NCBI GenBank assembly: GCA_013177995.1
Contig: JABLXN010000006.1
Location: 62,001 to 126,000, forward strand
Direction of reading: 5' to 3'
DNA: 64,000 nt
DNA from: Brevinematales bacterium
GTDB lineage: Bacteria > Spirochaetota > Brevinematia > Brevinematales > Thermospiraceae
The notes beneath the pieces are model-generated. The model was not told where the DNA came from. It did no database searches and saw only the letters and a list, made by a program, of their open reading frames with translations. The number at the start of each line of letters is the position of its first letter. Within the stretch, counting starts at the first letter, position 1. Shown piece by piece: positions 24,965 to 36,567 of the stretch. Made by a program: the position numbers and the translations under genes.

Positions 24965-25166
24965 GAGACCCTTGCACGGGTGCTTTCTTGCCCTCTTTGG
25001 GTCAGGGGCTACGCCCCTGAAACCCCACTTTTTCTGCTTACAAGGGATTATTTATCTTTTTTATTCAAAAAAAACAAGATTATTGATTACGTAAAGAAAT
25101 ATTTTTATACTAATTTTTGTTTTTAATTACTTTTTTGAGACCTTCGCACATTCGTGCAAAGGTCTC
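24965..25166 (+). mobile_element. 202-bp MITE-like element, copy B, flanked by ATACC duplication
   Basis: Same ends as copy A in the opposite orientation (GAGACCCTTGCACG ... CGTGCAAAGGTCTC). ATACC is found directly outside both ends (24960-24964 and 25167-25171). Internal sequence matches the reverse complement of 10784-10985 over its whole length with scattered differences. No coding capacity. Confidence 0.85.
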
Positions 25167-25198
25167 ATACCATGATTTCTTCTCCTCGCTCCATAAAT

Positions 25199-25227
25199 TT
25201 GCAAGAGTGAAAAAGATGAGATACAAT
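25199..25227 (+). promoter_or_regulatory. Promoter of the phosphofructokinase gene
   Basis: TTGCAA (25199-25204), 17 bases, TACAAT (25222-25227). MITE copy B ends 33 bases upstream of the -35 box. Confidence 0.7.
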
Positions 25228-25255
25228 AAAAACGAAAAAAATCAGGAGGAAAAAC

Positions 25256-26608
25256 ATGCCACTCCCTTTTGATGCTCCTCAATGGGTACAGGAACTTATG
25301 GAGGAAGATCTTTCCATTGACAGACTTGGTCCCTGTCGTTATACCTCCCCCTTTGAAAGTATGATACAGGATTCTGGTTTTATTCCTGATGATGAGAGGG
25401 TGATAGCTATCACTGATAGGGGATTGGTGGAGAAGTTCATTGAACACAAGATTCCCCTTCCTTCTTTTGAAAAGGCGGGTCCACGTCGAAAGGTCTTTTT
25501 TGAACCAGGAGAAACGGTTTCAGGCATTGTGACCTGTGGGGGGATATGCCCTGGGCTCAATTCGGTGATTCGCTCTATTGTGATGATGAACTATTATCGT
25601 TATAACAATAAACGCACCTATGGTTTTCGCTACGGTTATGCAGGTCTTGTGAAAGAAAACGGCTATGACGTGCAACTCCTCACCCCGGAGATCGTGGAAA
25701 CTATCCATACCGCTGGTGGTACCATCCTTGGAACATCAAGAGGGAATCAGGATCCCGTCAAAATGGTGGATAGACTCCAGGAGTTGGGCATCAATATTCT
25801 CTATGCGATTGGGGGGGATGGCACTCTTCGTGGGGCCAAACAAATTGCTGAGGAGATTGCCAGAAGAGGGCTCCAGATTGCGGTGGTTGGGATCCCCAAA
25901 ACCATTGATAACGATATCAGTTATATTGACCGTTCCTTTGGATTTGAGACGGCCTTTTCTGAGGCCTGTGATGCCATCTATGCGGCTCATACAGAGGCCA
26001 AGGCCCATGACAACGGGATAGGCATTGTGAAGGTGATGGGGAGGGATTCGGGATTTATCGCGGCTCATGCCACCATTGCCACCAATGAACCCAACTTTTG
26101 TCTTATCCCTGAGGTGGATTTTGACCTTGATGGACCCAATGGATTTCTCTCTCATCTCACCCGACGGCTTCTCAAACGTCGTCATGCCGTGATTATTGTG
26201 GCGGAAGGGGCAGGGCAGAAATTCTTTGCGGGAGAGAAAGAGGAGTATGATGCCTCCGGAAATAAAAAACTTCGGGATATCGGGCTTTTCCTCAAGCAAA
26301 AGATCAGTGAACACCTCACCAAACACCATATCCCCCATTCTATCAAGTATATCGATCCCAGTTATACCATTCGTAGCCGTCCCCCCACACCAAATGATTC
26401 GATTTTCTGTTCTCAACTTGCTCAGGCAGCGGTGCATGCTGGGATGAGTGGCCGTACGAACGTGTTAGTAGGGTATTATCAAGGCAATTTCACGTATATT
26501 CCCATCGACATTGCTACCCGACGGAGAAAGAAAATTGATACCAACTCCTCTCTCTGGACCTCTGTTCTGGAAACCACAGGCCAACCTGTTTCTATGGTGA
26601 ATCCCTGA
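25256..26608 (+). CDS. 6-phosphofructokinase (ATP-type residues, PPi-clade architecture)
   Basis: 450 residues, ribosome site GGAGG. Motifs: GGICPGLNSVIRS, GTILGTSRGNQDP, IGGDGTLRGA, PKTIDNDI, and VMGRDSGFIAAHA. The second Gly in GGDGT favours ATP over pyrophosphate as phosphoryl donor, while Lys in PKTIDND and the long N-terminus belong to the clade that also contains PPi enzymes. It commits fructose-6-phosphate to glycolysis. Start is ATG 25256. It stands alone behind its own promoter, next to MITE copy B. Confidence 0.9.
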   Translation: MPLPFDAPQWVQELMEEDLSIDRLGPCRYTSPFESMIQDSGFIPDDERVIAITDRGLVEKFIEHKIPLPSFEKAGPRRKVFFEPGETVSGIVTCGGICPGLNSVIRSIVMMNYYRYNNKRTYGFRYGYAGLVKENGYDVQLLTPEIVETIHTAGGTILGTSRGNQDPVKMVDRLQELGINILYAIGGDGTLRGAKQIAEEIARRGLQIAVVGIPKTIDNDISYIDRSFGFETAFSEACDAIYAAHTEAKAHDNGIGIVKVMGRDSGFIAAHATIATNEPNFCLIPEVDFDLDGPNGFLSHLTRRLLKRRHAVIIVAEGAGQKFFAGEKEEYDASGNKKLRDIGLFLKQKISEHLTKHHIPHSIKYIDPSYTIRSRPPTPNDSIFCSQLAQAAVHAGMSGRTNVLVGYYQGNFTYIPIDIATRRRKKIDTNSSLWTSVLETTGQPVSMVNP

Positions 26609-26631
26609 GGTTTTCTACCCCGGAGGTTTAA

Positions 26632-26660
26632 TTGACTTTTTTGGTGGCTAACGTTATACT
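26632..26660 (+). promoter_or_regulatory. Promoter of the ParB-like/lipoprotein pair
   Basis: TTGACT (26632-26637), 17 bases, TATACT (26655-26660). Start of the ParB-like gene is 32 bases downstream. Confidence 0.75.
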
Positions 26661-26691
26661 AATAGGTAAGATCCAGCGGAGGGTGTGAGAA

Positions 26692-27093
26692 ATGAAGGTG
26701 AAGATAAACGAGATTGTGGTCAAGGAGAGAATACGAAAAGATCTTGGGGACATTGAGTCCCTCAAACATAGTATTCAGAAGCATGGGCTTCTTTCCCCTA
26801 TTATTGTGACGCCAAAAAACGAACTTCTTGCCGGGTATCGTCGTCTTACAGTAGCCAAGATGCTTGGTTGGCAGGAGATAGAGGCCATTGTCTATTCACC
26901 GCGAGACAAGGTGGATGAACTGGAGATAGAGATTGAAGAAAACATGACTCGAAAGGATTTTACTCCCGAAGAGGTGATGAAAGCCATCGAGAAAAAGCAG
27001 ATGCTCCTTGAGAAAAACCCCTTTGTTCGTTTCTGGAACTGGCTCAAAAGCCTCTGGAAAAAACTTTTTGGCAAGGAGACAAAAACCGCTTGA
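26692..27093 (+). CDS. Small ParB/sulfiredoxin-fold domain protein
   Basis: 133 residues. The N-terminal 85 residues show the ParB nuclease-like fold: MKVKINEIVVKERIRKD, then SIQKHGLLSPIIVT and LLAGYRRLTVAKMLG, followed by IEENMTRKDFTPEE. There is no helix-turn-helix or dimerisation domain after it, so it is not a full chromosome-partition ParB. The C-terminus is a basic aromatic stretch (FVRFWNWLKSLWKKLFG) that may form an amphipathic membrane-binding helix. Its TGA overlaps the TTG start of the next gene. Function unknown. Confidence 0.8.
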   Translation: MKVKINEIVVKERIRKDLGDIESLKHSIQKHGLLSPIIVTPKNELLAGYRRLTVAKMLGWQEIEAIVYSPRDKVDELEIEIEENMTRKDFTPEEVMKAIEKKQMLLEKNPFVRFWNWLKSLWKKLFGKETKTA

Positions 27094-28973
27094 GACGAAA
27101 CCTGCTTTTTCTCTTCATTCTTCTTCTCGCAGGGTGCGATGAGTTTGCTCTTAAGAAAACCGCTACCATTCGAAAGGTTTCAGGGACTATTCGCTTTGAC
27201 CCTTCTTCTCCTCAGCTTTTTCTTTCTCTGGTGTACGATATGATGAATTATAGGGAGAAGACTCTGAGAGAGGTGTATTTCTATTGTCATGAAGCGGTGA
27301 CTATTGATGCCATCTATGATGGCAATACCCCCCTTCGTATGGAACAGGGGGTGGGGATTGGTATGTCCATCAAGGTATATAGGGTGCGTGTGGCTGATTG
27401 GCTTCCCGGCACCCGTCGACTTTTCCGTATGGAAGCCCGTATCACCGGTCAGGAAAAAAGCGCTGGGTTTTTTCTTTCCAGAGAAGGGGTTTTCTTAGAG
27501 AGTAGTCGGGTCTGGATACCGGTAAGTTTTGATGAGATACCGGCTTTTTCCTATTCGCTGAATGTTGAGGTGCCGCTTGGTTATCAGGCCATCCTTGGGG
27601 CCAGTCTTGTAGAGGAAAAAACTTCTTCTCAAACAGTTTTTTCTCGCTGGGAATCAGAGTCCACCAATCTGCTTTTTACAGGGAGGCTTGTCATCGGGCG
27701 TTTTCAGAAGATAGAAGAAGGAGGATTGGCTTTCTACCTTCCGGAACGTTATGAGGCAATCCCGGAAAAAAGACTTTCTACTCTCTTTTCTCTTCTTCGA
27801 GACGGAAAGGATATTCTTCAGCGGTATGTTGGGTCTTATCCCTTTCGAGATGTGAGAATTGTTTTTGTGCCTCGAGAGGTGGCCTCACTTGAAGAATGGA
27901 CAGATGGGCTTTTTTCTGCCAACATGCTTTTGCTGGAGGAATCCTTGGTTTCAGCTTTGACCAATCAAAAACGGTTTCTCTTAGATGGAGTTCTTTTAGG
28001 TGAGGATAACTGGCTCTATGTCCTGAAGGTTATACTCCATGAAATGAGTCATGCTTACATAGGTTATGATCTTCGCTGGGAGAAGGAGGACGTGTTGTCG
28101 CTTGAAAGCCTGACGGAAGTGACAGGTCTCAAACTTCTTGAATGGCTCAGCCCCGAGACATATCGTTTAGCTATCAACAGGTTGCAGTATGACTGGCAGG
28201 TGGTTTCTCTTTTTGGAGAAAGTCGGTTGAAAACCTACCTGTATAGAAATCTTCTTCTTTCATCAACCCTTACTCCCCGACAGTATCTACGCCTTCTTCG
28301 GGGTCTTCGAGGGCGTTATCTCTATACCCTGATAGATGAAAATTCCCTTCTTCAGACCCTTGCCGATCAGGGAGAAACCAATACCCTCTCTTCGTTGGTT
28401 TCCCTCTGGAATACTCCTCCGAGGTGGCAGATGGGACTCTCTCTTACCAATGGTGGGGTGGTGGTTTTTTCCTCTGCACCTTCTCATCCCATGACCCTTG
28501 TGGTGGAAACCTCGAGTTTTTCCACCAACCTCTCCATTGAGGTTAGTGGTTCTCTTTTTGTCCCTCTCCCCTGGAAGAGGACGACAACCATTTCTTTGAT
28601 GAGTGATATTCAGTGGGCCGATGAAACCATTGGAGATGATATTGTTTCGGATAGTTGGAAGACCATTCTCTCCAATCTTACTCTGTACTATAGGGGAGAG
28701 ACCAATGTGGTATTTCTTCTTTCGGAAAGTAGCCAGGATAAAAAACTCCGTATTCCCCGGGAAGACAGGTTTCTTTCCCTTGTGGTGATGCCTTCCCTCG
28801 AGGTTGTGTATCACCGCCACGAAAGAAAAGACAATATTCTCTATCTTTACGCGTATAAAAAAGGAAGTAATACCAGAAGCACCTATGGGCTTTTTGTATT
28901 TCGAGAAGAAAACAATCGTTGGTTGTGGGAAGGTGTTTACGACCCTTCTCTGGATTATCAGGTGTCTTTTTAA
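27090..28973 (+). CDS. Lipoprotein with M1-like (gluzincin) peptidase domain
   Basis: 627 residues, TTG start overlapping the previous TGA. A lipobox LLAGC stands at residues 12-16, so the protein should be anchored to a membrane on the periplasmic side. Residues about 30-210 form a beta-rich domain. The peptidase centre is VILHEMSHAYIGYDL with a second glutamate helix LSLESLTEVTG; the spacing between them is one residue shorter than the HExxH-x18-E rule of M1 enzymes. The rest is helical then beta-rich. It may be an aminopeptidase of family M1 or a degenerate relative. The ParB-like gene upstream gives no hint about substrate. Confidence 0.78.
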   Translation: MRRNLLFLFILLLAGCDEFALKKTATIRKVSGTIRFDPSSPQLFLSLVYDMMNYREKTLREVYFYCHEAVTIDAIYDGNTPLRMEQGVGIGMSIKVYRVRVADWLPGTRRLFRMEARITGQEKSAGFFLSREGVFLESSRVWIPVSFDEIPAFSYSLNVEVPLGYQAILGASLVEEKTSSQTVFSRWESESTNLLFTGRLVIGRFQKIEEGGLAFYLPERYEAIPEKRLSTLFSLLRDGKDILQRYVGSYPFRDVRIVFVPREVASLEEWTDGLFSANMLLLEESLVSALTNQKRFLLDGVLLGEDNWLYVLKVILHEMSHAYIGYDLRWEKEDVLSLESLTEVTGLKLLEWLSPETYRLAINRLQYDWQVVSLFGESRLKTYLYRNLLLSSTLTPRQYLRLLRGLRGRYLYTLIDENSLLQTLADQGETNTLSSLVSLWNTPPRWQMGLSLTNGGVVVFSSAPSHPMTLVVETSSFSTNLSIEVSGSLFVPLPWKRTTTISLMSDIQWADETIGDDIVSDSWKTILSNLTLYYRGETNVVFLLSESSQDKKLRIPREDRFLSLVVMPSLEVVYHRHERKDNILYLYAYKKGSNTRSTYGLFVFREENNRWLWEGVYDPSLDYQVSF

Positions 28974-29016
28974 CGTGAATACGTTATAGTGCTATACGTA
29001 CATAAGGAAGGTACAC

Positions 29017-30567
29017 ATGACATTTCATGAACTCAAGGTTTCAGAACCCATTCTCAAGGCCATTGACGCCATGGGGTTTGTGGAGCCATCGCCTATCCAG
29101 CGAGAGGCTATTCCCTATCTGCTGCAGGGGGAAAACGTGGTAGGTCAGGCTCAAACAGGCACAGGAAAAACAGCCGCTTTTGGTATTCCCATGGTGGAGA
29201 AGACAGAAAACCAGAGATTTACTCAGGGGCTGATTCTTGTTCCTACACGGGAGTTGGCCATTCAGGTCGCAGGAGAACTCCAGAAAATTGCCTCACACAA
29301 AAAGGGGCTGGTGATTCTTCCTATCTATGGGGGACAGTCCATCGAGAGACAGATACGAAGTTTAAGTCGAGGTGTCCATATCGTGGTGGGAACCCCGGGG
29401 AGAATCTTAGATCACCTTGAAAGAAGAACACTCCATCTTGACCATGTTATTTTCTGCACCCTTGACGAGGCCGATGTGATGCTTGATATGGGATTTATTG
29501 ATGATGTGAGGGCTATCCTTTCCCGGGTTCCAGAGAAGGCCCAGAAAGCCCTCTTTTCCGCTACTCTCTCCCCCGAGATTAAAAGACTTGTCCAGGATTT
29601 TGTCGAAAACCCCCGCTTCATCACCATCCCTCACAAGGAACTTACCGTTCCTAATATCTCTCAGTTCTACTACGAGGTGAGGGAGTCCGAAAAACCCCAG
29701 GCTCTCACCCGAATCATTGACTATTATAACCCCAATCAGACGGTGGTTTTTGTGAACACCAAGGTGGGGGTAGAAGAACTCAAGGAAAAACTTCATGCGG
29801 CTGGGTATGAGGTAGAGGCTCTTCATGGGGATATGAAACAAACCCAGCGAGAATTTGTGATGAAGCGATTCCGGGCCCAGCATTTTGATATTCTTTTGGC
29901 GACGGATGTGGCAGCCCGTGGACTTGATATTGAAAACATCGACCTGGTCGTGAACTATGATCTCCCTCAGGATGAGGAGTATTATGTCCATCGTATTGGG
30001 AGAACAGCCCGTGCTGGTCGTGAAGGGACAGCGGTGACCTTTGTTACCCTCCGGGAGATCAAACGACTCAAGGAGATTGAACGCTACATCAAAACCAGGA
30101 TCGAGAGACGGCGACTCCCGACCCTTCAGGATATTGAAAAGATCCAGACCCAGGCTATTCTGGACGAGATTGCTTCCGTCATCGAAGAAGGGGGACTTGA
30201 AAAATATATCGATATCCTCACAGAAGGGCTCTCTACCTACGATTCGGTCGATATTGCGGCCGCTCTCCTGAAAATGGTGATGGGGGAACAACCTGAGGAA
30301 GAACTATCCCCTGTAGAAGAGAATAGTCCGACAGTACGGCTTTTTCTCACCATTGGCCGTGAGACAGTTGATATCAGGGGACTTCTGGCCTGGATTTCTG
30401 ATCTCACCGGCATCAGGAGTCAGGAACTTGGGCGAATTACCATGCGGGAGGGATTTTCGTTTGTCGATGTCCCCAGAGAGAAGCTTGATGACTTTCTTTC
30501 CCGACTGGATCGTCAGAAGTACAAGGGGAAAACGGTCAGGGTGGAGATAGCAAGGGAAAGAAAATAG
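29017..30567 (+). CDS. deaD: DEAD-box RNA helicase with DbpA-type RNA-binding domain
   Basis: 516 residues. Motifs in order: Q motif (PSPIQREAIP), Walker A AQTGTGKTA, PTRELAIQ, TPGRILDHL, LDEADVMLDMG, SATLS, and helicase C-terminal ATDVAARGLDI with HRIGRTARAGREG. Residues about 440-515 form a DbpA/CsdA-like RNA-binding domain (LRITMREGFSFVDV region). It would remodel RNA in ribosome assembly, mRNA decay or cold growth. ATG 29017 has AAGGAAGG before it. No clear promoter was identified in the 43-base gap. The symbol is family level; CshA or DbpA are alternatives. Confidence 0.9.
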   Translation: MTFHELKVSEPILKAIDAMGFVEPSPIQREAIPYLLQGENVVGQAQTGTGKTAAFGIPMVEKTENQRFTQGLILVPTRELAIQVAGELQKIASHKKGLVILPIYGGQSIERQIRSLSRGVHIVVGTPGRILDHLERRTLHLDHVIFCTLDEADVMLDMGFIDDVRAILSRVPEKAQKALFSATLSPEIKRLVQDFVENPRFITIPHKELTVPNISQFYYEVRESEKPQALTRIIDYYNPNQTVVFVNTKVGVEELKEKLHAAGYEVEALHGDMKQTQREFVMKRFRAQHFDILLATDVAARGLDIENIDLVVNYDLPQDEEYYVHRIGRTARAGREGTAVTFVTLREIKRLKEIERYIKTRIERRRLPTLQDIEKIQTQAILDEIASVIEEGGLEKYIDILTEGLSTYDSVDIAAALLKMVMGEQPEEELSPVEENSPTVRLFLTIGRETVDIRGLLAWISDLTGIRSQELGRITMREGFSFVDVPREKLDDFLSRLDRQKYKGKTVRVEIARERK

Positions 30568-30577
30568 AGGTTCCTCT

Positions 30578-30606
30578 CACAGAGGAGGAGTTTCTCCTCT
30601 CCTGTG
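30578..30606 (+). terminator. Hairpin after the helicase gene, probable terminator
   Basis: CACAG and GGAGGAG pair with CTCCTC and CTGTG (30578-30606) with one bulge; a T-rich stretch follows at 30621-30631 after 15 bases, so termination there is likely but not textbook. Confidence 0.5.
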
Positions 30607-30684
30607 AAAGGAGAAAAGGCTTTTTTCTTTTCACCCTGAGAAGCCGTCTTCCGTTTCGTGGAGGGGTTCTGGAAATTCACAACA

Positions 30685-32960
<2,276 letters not shown>

Positions 32961-32974
<14 letters not shown>

Positions 32975-33752
32975 AACGTCCACTGGTTTCAGGCTGGTAA
33001 AGGTAATTCAAAAGGTACTCGGTATCCGGTCGTCGAAAGGCCTCAAAGAGGTTTCGCCGGAAGTGAGGGATCTCATCAGAGAGCTTTTTGATGAGTTCTC
33101 TGACCTGGAGGCGTTTGTGATCCCGACGGAGAATAGAATTGGGGCATACCTCGGAAAAGATCGGCATTTCTTCCTCACGGGTATAGACAAACTCTTCGAT
33201 CATGGCTTTTTCTACATAGGCAAGGGGGCGAATGAATTCCATCTCTCCATCGAATATCTTGAGACGGGGGACCATAGAGGAGAGTTCCCTTTTGAAAAAG
33301 AGATTCATGAGAGAGGTTTCCAGAATATCATCCATGTGATGACCAAGGGCTATCTTGTTGGCCTTCTGGCTTGCGGCATAATGAATGAGTTCTGTGCGTC
33401 TTTTCTGGGCGCAGAGATAACAGGTATTTCTTGGCTTATAGTTTCCAGAAGTGAGTTCTGCAATACTATTGACCCGGATGACGTGGAGGTCCAGACCGGT
33501 ATGTCTTTTGATATAATCCGCAAGTTTTTCGATACGTTTGTTGTGACCTTCATTCTGGCCGTTGAAGTTATCCACAAAGGCGGGGTAGAGGGGGATGTTT
33601 CTGTTTTTTCGCTTGTTGCCCGCTGAAAGCATGAGAAGAAGGACGAGCGAATCCATCCCTCCAGAAATACCAACGACAATACCGGTGGTGTTCTCAAGCA
33701 TTCCGTAGTGTTCGATGGCTTTTTCAAAGAGGGCGTAGAGTCGTGATTCCAT
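32961..33752 (-). CDS. ttcA: PP-loop tRNA thiolation enzyme, TtcA-like
   Basis: 263 residues. PP-loop GISGGMDSLVLL near residue 30, CxxC in TCYLCAQKRR, the ALGHHMDDILET motif and a further cysteine in SEVCPNSIL match the TtcA/TtuA group that binds an iron-sulfur cluster and thiolates tRNA. The expected target in TtcA is cytidine 32. Whether it is TtcA proper or a related 2-thiolation enzyme is uncertain. It begins three bases after the gltX stop and would be co-transcribed with it, placing two tRNA genes together. Confidence 0.8.
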
Positions 33753-33755
33753 AGC

Positions 33756-35144
33756 TTACAGTTTTTTGGAAAGCCTTTGTTTCAAAACTGGGGAGAGGAG
33801 TCGCATCACCGAAAGGATATCAGGGCTTACCGTTCTCCCTGTGAGCTGGATACGAATACGCTGGATGAGATCCTTGAAGGCTACGGTGTGTTTTTCGGCC
33901 ACCTGTCTGAGAGCTGCTTCGAGGGTGGCATCATAGGAACTGGTTTCTAAGATAAAGTGAACCGCTTCCTGATAGGCCTTTTCAAGGGTGTCGGTACAAA
34001 GAGAAGGGAGAAGTTCTCTTGCTTTCTCATCAAGTTCATACTCTTCTGTGGCATAGGGAATCATGTCTCGATAAAGGTCAGCAAGCGTGTCGCTTCGGCT
34101 TCGAAGAAGATCCACCGCCTGAGAGAGCCAGGCATTGTCCTGCATACGACCGACTTTGACCTGGCCTGTGTCCTCAAGGTATATCTCAAAGGCTTTCAAA
34201 ACCTTGTGGAGGGGTTCAAGCTTCATGTGTTTGCTATTCACCCAGATCATCTTTTTCTCATCATAGACAGCATTGGATTTGTTGAGGTGAGTGATATCGA
34301 ACACCTTGATGAGATCTTCAAGCATGAAGATTTCATCATTTCCATGGGACCATCCAAGCCGTGCAATATAATTCAAGAGGGCTTCAGGGAGAATACCCTG
34401 TTTTCGATAGTATTCAATATTGGTGGAACCCTTTCGCTTGGAGAGGGGGGTTCTATCTGTGTCAAAGACCATAGGAAGATGCCCGAAGGTGGGGATAGGA
34501 AAACCAAGGTATTCATAAAGAATTATTTGCTTGGCGGTATTGGAAATATGGTCCTCTCCCCGGAGAATAGTGGTAATTCCCATGAGAGAGTCATCAATGA
34601 CCACAGCAAAGTTATAGGTGGGAGAGCCATCACTTTTCCAGAGGACAAAATCATCAAGTTCTTTGGTGTTGATAGCAATGCGACCCTTGACCACGTCTTT
34701 GAAGATAATATCACGTTCTGGACCTATATTGACGCGCACCACCGTGCCTGGTCCTGGCTGGAGATTTTTATCCCTACAATGACCATCGTATTTTGTCACT
34801 TCGTCATAGATGCCACGGGATTGGTTTCTTTTGATGAGGTCATCCTTGGTGCATTGACAGTGGTAGGCCTTGCCTTCAGCGACAAGTTTGTCTATGTATG
34901 ACTTGTAGATGGGGAAGCGTTCACTCTGTTTGTAAAACTCATCATAGTCCATGCCCATCCACTGCATATCCTTGATAATAGAAGCGGTATATTCCTCCTG
35001 CGAACGGGAGAGATCGGTGTCCTCAATGCGCAGAACAAACTTTCCCCCCGTGTGTTTGGCATAAAGCCAGTTGAAAATGGCCGTTCTGGCACTTCCAAGA
35101 TGAAGTTGTCCTGTTGGAGAAGGGGCGAAGCGAAGTTTTTGCAT
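33756..35144 (-). CDS. gltX: Glutamyl-tRNA synthetase
   Basis: 462 residues. The class I signatures are present: HIGH-like FAPSPTGQLHLGSARTA at the N-terminus and KMSKS-like PLSKRKGSTNIEYY near residue 240. The cysteine/histidine zinc-binding region YHCQCTKDDL lies between. Length and motif order are normal for bacterial GltX. It charges tRNA-Glu (and possibly tRNA-Gln). It is transcribed from a clear promoter just outside the large insertion at 35241. Confidence 0.96.
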   Translation of the reverse strand: MQKLRFAPSPTGQLHLGSARTAIFNWLYAKHTGGKFVLRIEDTDLSRSQEEYTASIIKDMQWMGMDYDEFYKQSERFPIYKSYIDKLVAEGKAYHCQCTKDDLIKRNQSRGIYDEVTKYDGHCRDKNLQPGPGTVVRVNIGPERDIIFKDVVKGRIAINTKELDDFVLWKSDGSPTYNFAVVIDDSLMGITTILRGEDHISNTAKQIILYEYLGFPIPTFGHLPMVFDTDRTPLSKRKGSTNIEYYRKQGILPEALLNYIARLGWSHGNDEIFMLEDLIKVFDITHLNKSNAVYDEKKMIWVNSKHMKLEPLHKVLKAFEIYLEDTGQVKVGRMQDNAWLSQAVDLLRSRSDTLADLYRDMIPYATEEYELDEKARELLPSLCTDTLEKAYQEAVHFILETSSYDATLEAALRQVAEKHTVAFKDLIQRIRIQLTGRTVSPDILSVMRLLSPVLKQRLSKKL

Positions 35145-35172
35145 GATCTACCTCACCAAAAATGTAGTACAT

Positions 35173-35201
35173 ATTATGAAGCAAAAGAGAAAATCTTGCA
35201 A
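35173..35201 (-). promoter_or_regulatory. Promoter of gltX-ttcA
   Basis: Minus strand: TTGCAA (35201-35196), 17 bases, CATAAT (35178-35173), 29 bases before the gltX start. The mobile element begins 40 bases upstream of the -35 box. Confidence 0.7.
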
Positions 35202-35240
35202 ATAGAGGACATTGAGAGAAGGGGTAGGTCTTATTTGCCG

Positions 35241-36063
35241 TGTCGTTCCACATATGAAACTGAATACCTATTTTTACATTTCCTGTGAACAGGGAAATAA
35301 AACGAGAAAGCTCTGTTCTTTCACTCCCTTTTTTGTACCCCACTTCGACTTCGCTCAGGAGCCTCACCGAGTCGCTTTGGCGGTTGTGCACCCTTTGCCG
35401 CAAGGGGGAAACCCTTCTGAAGTGAGGGTGCAGGAGGCACCTGGGGCGCCCCCTTGTGTTGCTTTTGCCCGCAAGGCCACCGAAGCGGAGCCGCGGAGGC
35501 TTTGCTGAGACATGGGAATAGCCAAAGGCGTGTGGGGTGTATAGAGAAAGGTTAAACGTTTAACCAATGAGGCGGTTGGCTGAAACAGGGTAATAGCCCC
35601 GGGCCTTTTGGTCTCAGAAAGCCCTCTTCTTGCTAACCCGTCGCCATGCCCCCGTCCCTGCCTGCGGTGTCACCTGAGAGAAGCCCCTGCAGGGAACACG
35701 TGCCCCGCGGGCTGGTAATGGAAGCCATCGTCTTTTCACCACTGGCCGAGCCACAGGAGGTGGCGAGGAAGCCCGGGGTCAGACAAGGAGGGCTGTCTCC
35801 GGGCGGCTACAGAAGAGAGCGGGGTTACAGGTTTTTGTTCCAGCCCGCACCACGGGAGACAGGTCGGTGGCTACAAAAACCGCCGCAGGGGCGGGGACGG
35901 GGTTTTCAAAAGGGGCGAAGCCCCTTTTGTCCTGCGCGGAAGCGCTTCGTAGAAGAAAGAAGACAGGCAACAAAAATAGCTCAAAACTGAAAGAAAAGAG
36001 ATGGTTGAACAAGTATTCAGTTTTTGTGTGAAGATAACCATTCTGTATGAATGTGGAACAACA
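35241..36063 (+). mobile_element. Transposase-less element, 823 bp, with IS-type ends
   Basis: Left end TGTCGTTCCACATATGAAAC matches the IS at 23543; the right end (minus strand from 36063, TGTTGTTCCACATTC...) matches the IS right-end pattern with ACTGAATAC at its inner edge. 18-bp blocks flanking it (35223-35240 and 36064-36081) agree at 14 of 18 positions, an old target duplication. The interior is GC-rich, unlike neighbours, and shares about 270 bases at the left and 120 at the right with the element at 53834-54398, while the middle differs. It contains two direct-repeat 20-mers (35504-35523, 35579-35598). No convincing gene. Confidence 0.75.
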
Positions 36064-36071
36064 GAAAGGCC

Positions 36072-36557
36072 TTATTTCCCGGCAATCATGAGTTTGAAAT
36101 CATTATGAGCCTTGTCGTAGACTATCTGGGTGGAGAATTTGAGCATCTTCATTTCACGGAGATGCCTATCAATATTGAACTGTTTTGCCCAGAGGGCAAC
36201 GGTGGAGATGATTTCTTTGTTTTCCTTTGGGATAGGCTGGGAGGAGAGCTTTTCACATTCAGCAAGGATTTTTTTGATCCTGTCTTCAATGAGGGCACGG
36301 TTTTCTGAAACAGAGACTTCGATCATATAGTTGACGATCTTTTGCCCTAATTTGTCTGTCATGGAAGAGCCTTTTTTGGGTTTGTTCAGGATAGGTGCCT
36401 GATTGGAAAAGAGAGTGGAGGGGGCTTCATGGGTTTCTTCTCTCTTTCTTCTGAAGATACCCACATACACAAAGGCGATCACAACGCCTGCCGAGAGAAT
36501 AACCACGAGAACCACCATGAGCTGGGTGAAAAAGATCTCATGGGGATAGGGTGTCAC
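36072..36557 (-). CDS. Membrane-anchored protein of the flagellar cluster, unknown
   Basis: 161 residues. One N-terminal membrane segment (LMVVLVVILSAGVVIAFVYVG) is followed by a charged linker and a C-terminal cytosolic or periplasmic domain of about 100 residues (VNYMIEVSVSENRALIEDRI onward) that I do not recognise. It is the last gene of the fliJ-flbB run, 10 bases after flbB, so a role at the flagellar motor or its assembly is a reasonable inference. The stop codon lies within the repeat that flanks the 35241 element. Confidence 0.7.
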   Translation of the reverse strand: MTPYPHEIFFTQLMVVLVVILSAGVVIAFVYVGIFRRKREETHEAPSTLFSNQAPILNKPKKGSSMTDKLGQKIVNYMIEVSVSENRALIEDRIKKILAECEKLSSQPIPKENKEIISTVALWAKQFNIDRHLREMKMLKFSTQIVYDKAHNDFKLMIAGK

Positions 36558-36567
36558 AACTTCCCCC

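Noticed and set aside
10784-25166. The two 202-bp elements as ends of one composite transposon
   Set aside because: Each copy has its own different 5-bp flanking duplication, so they inserted independently.
35646-35990. 114-codon frame in the GC-rich core of the 35241 element
   Set aside because: High GC keeps many frames open; composition is Arg/Pro/Gly-rich without a domain and it is not shared with the related element at 53834.
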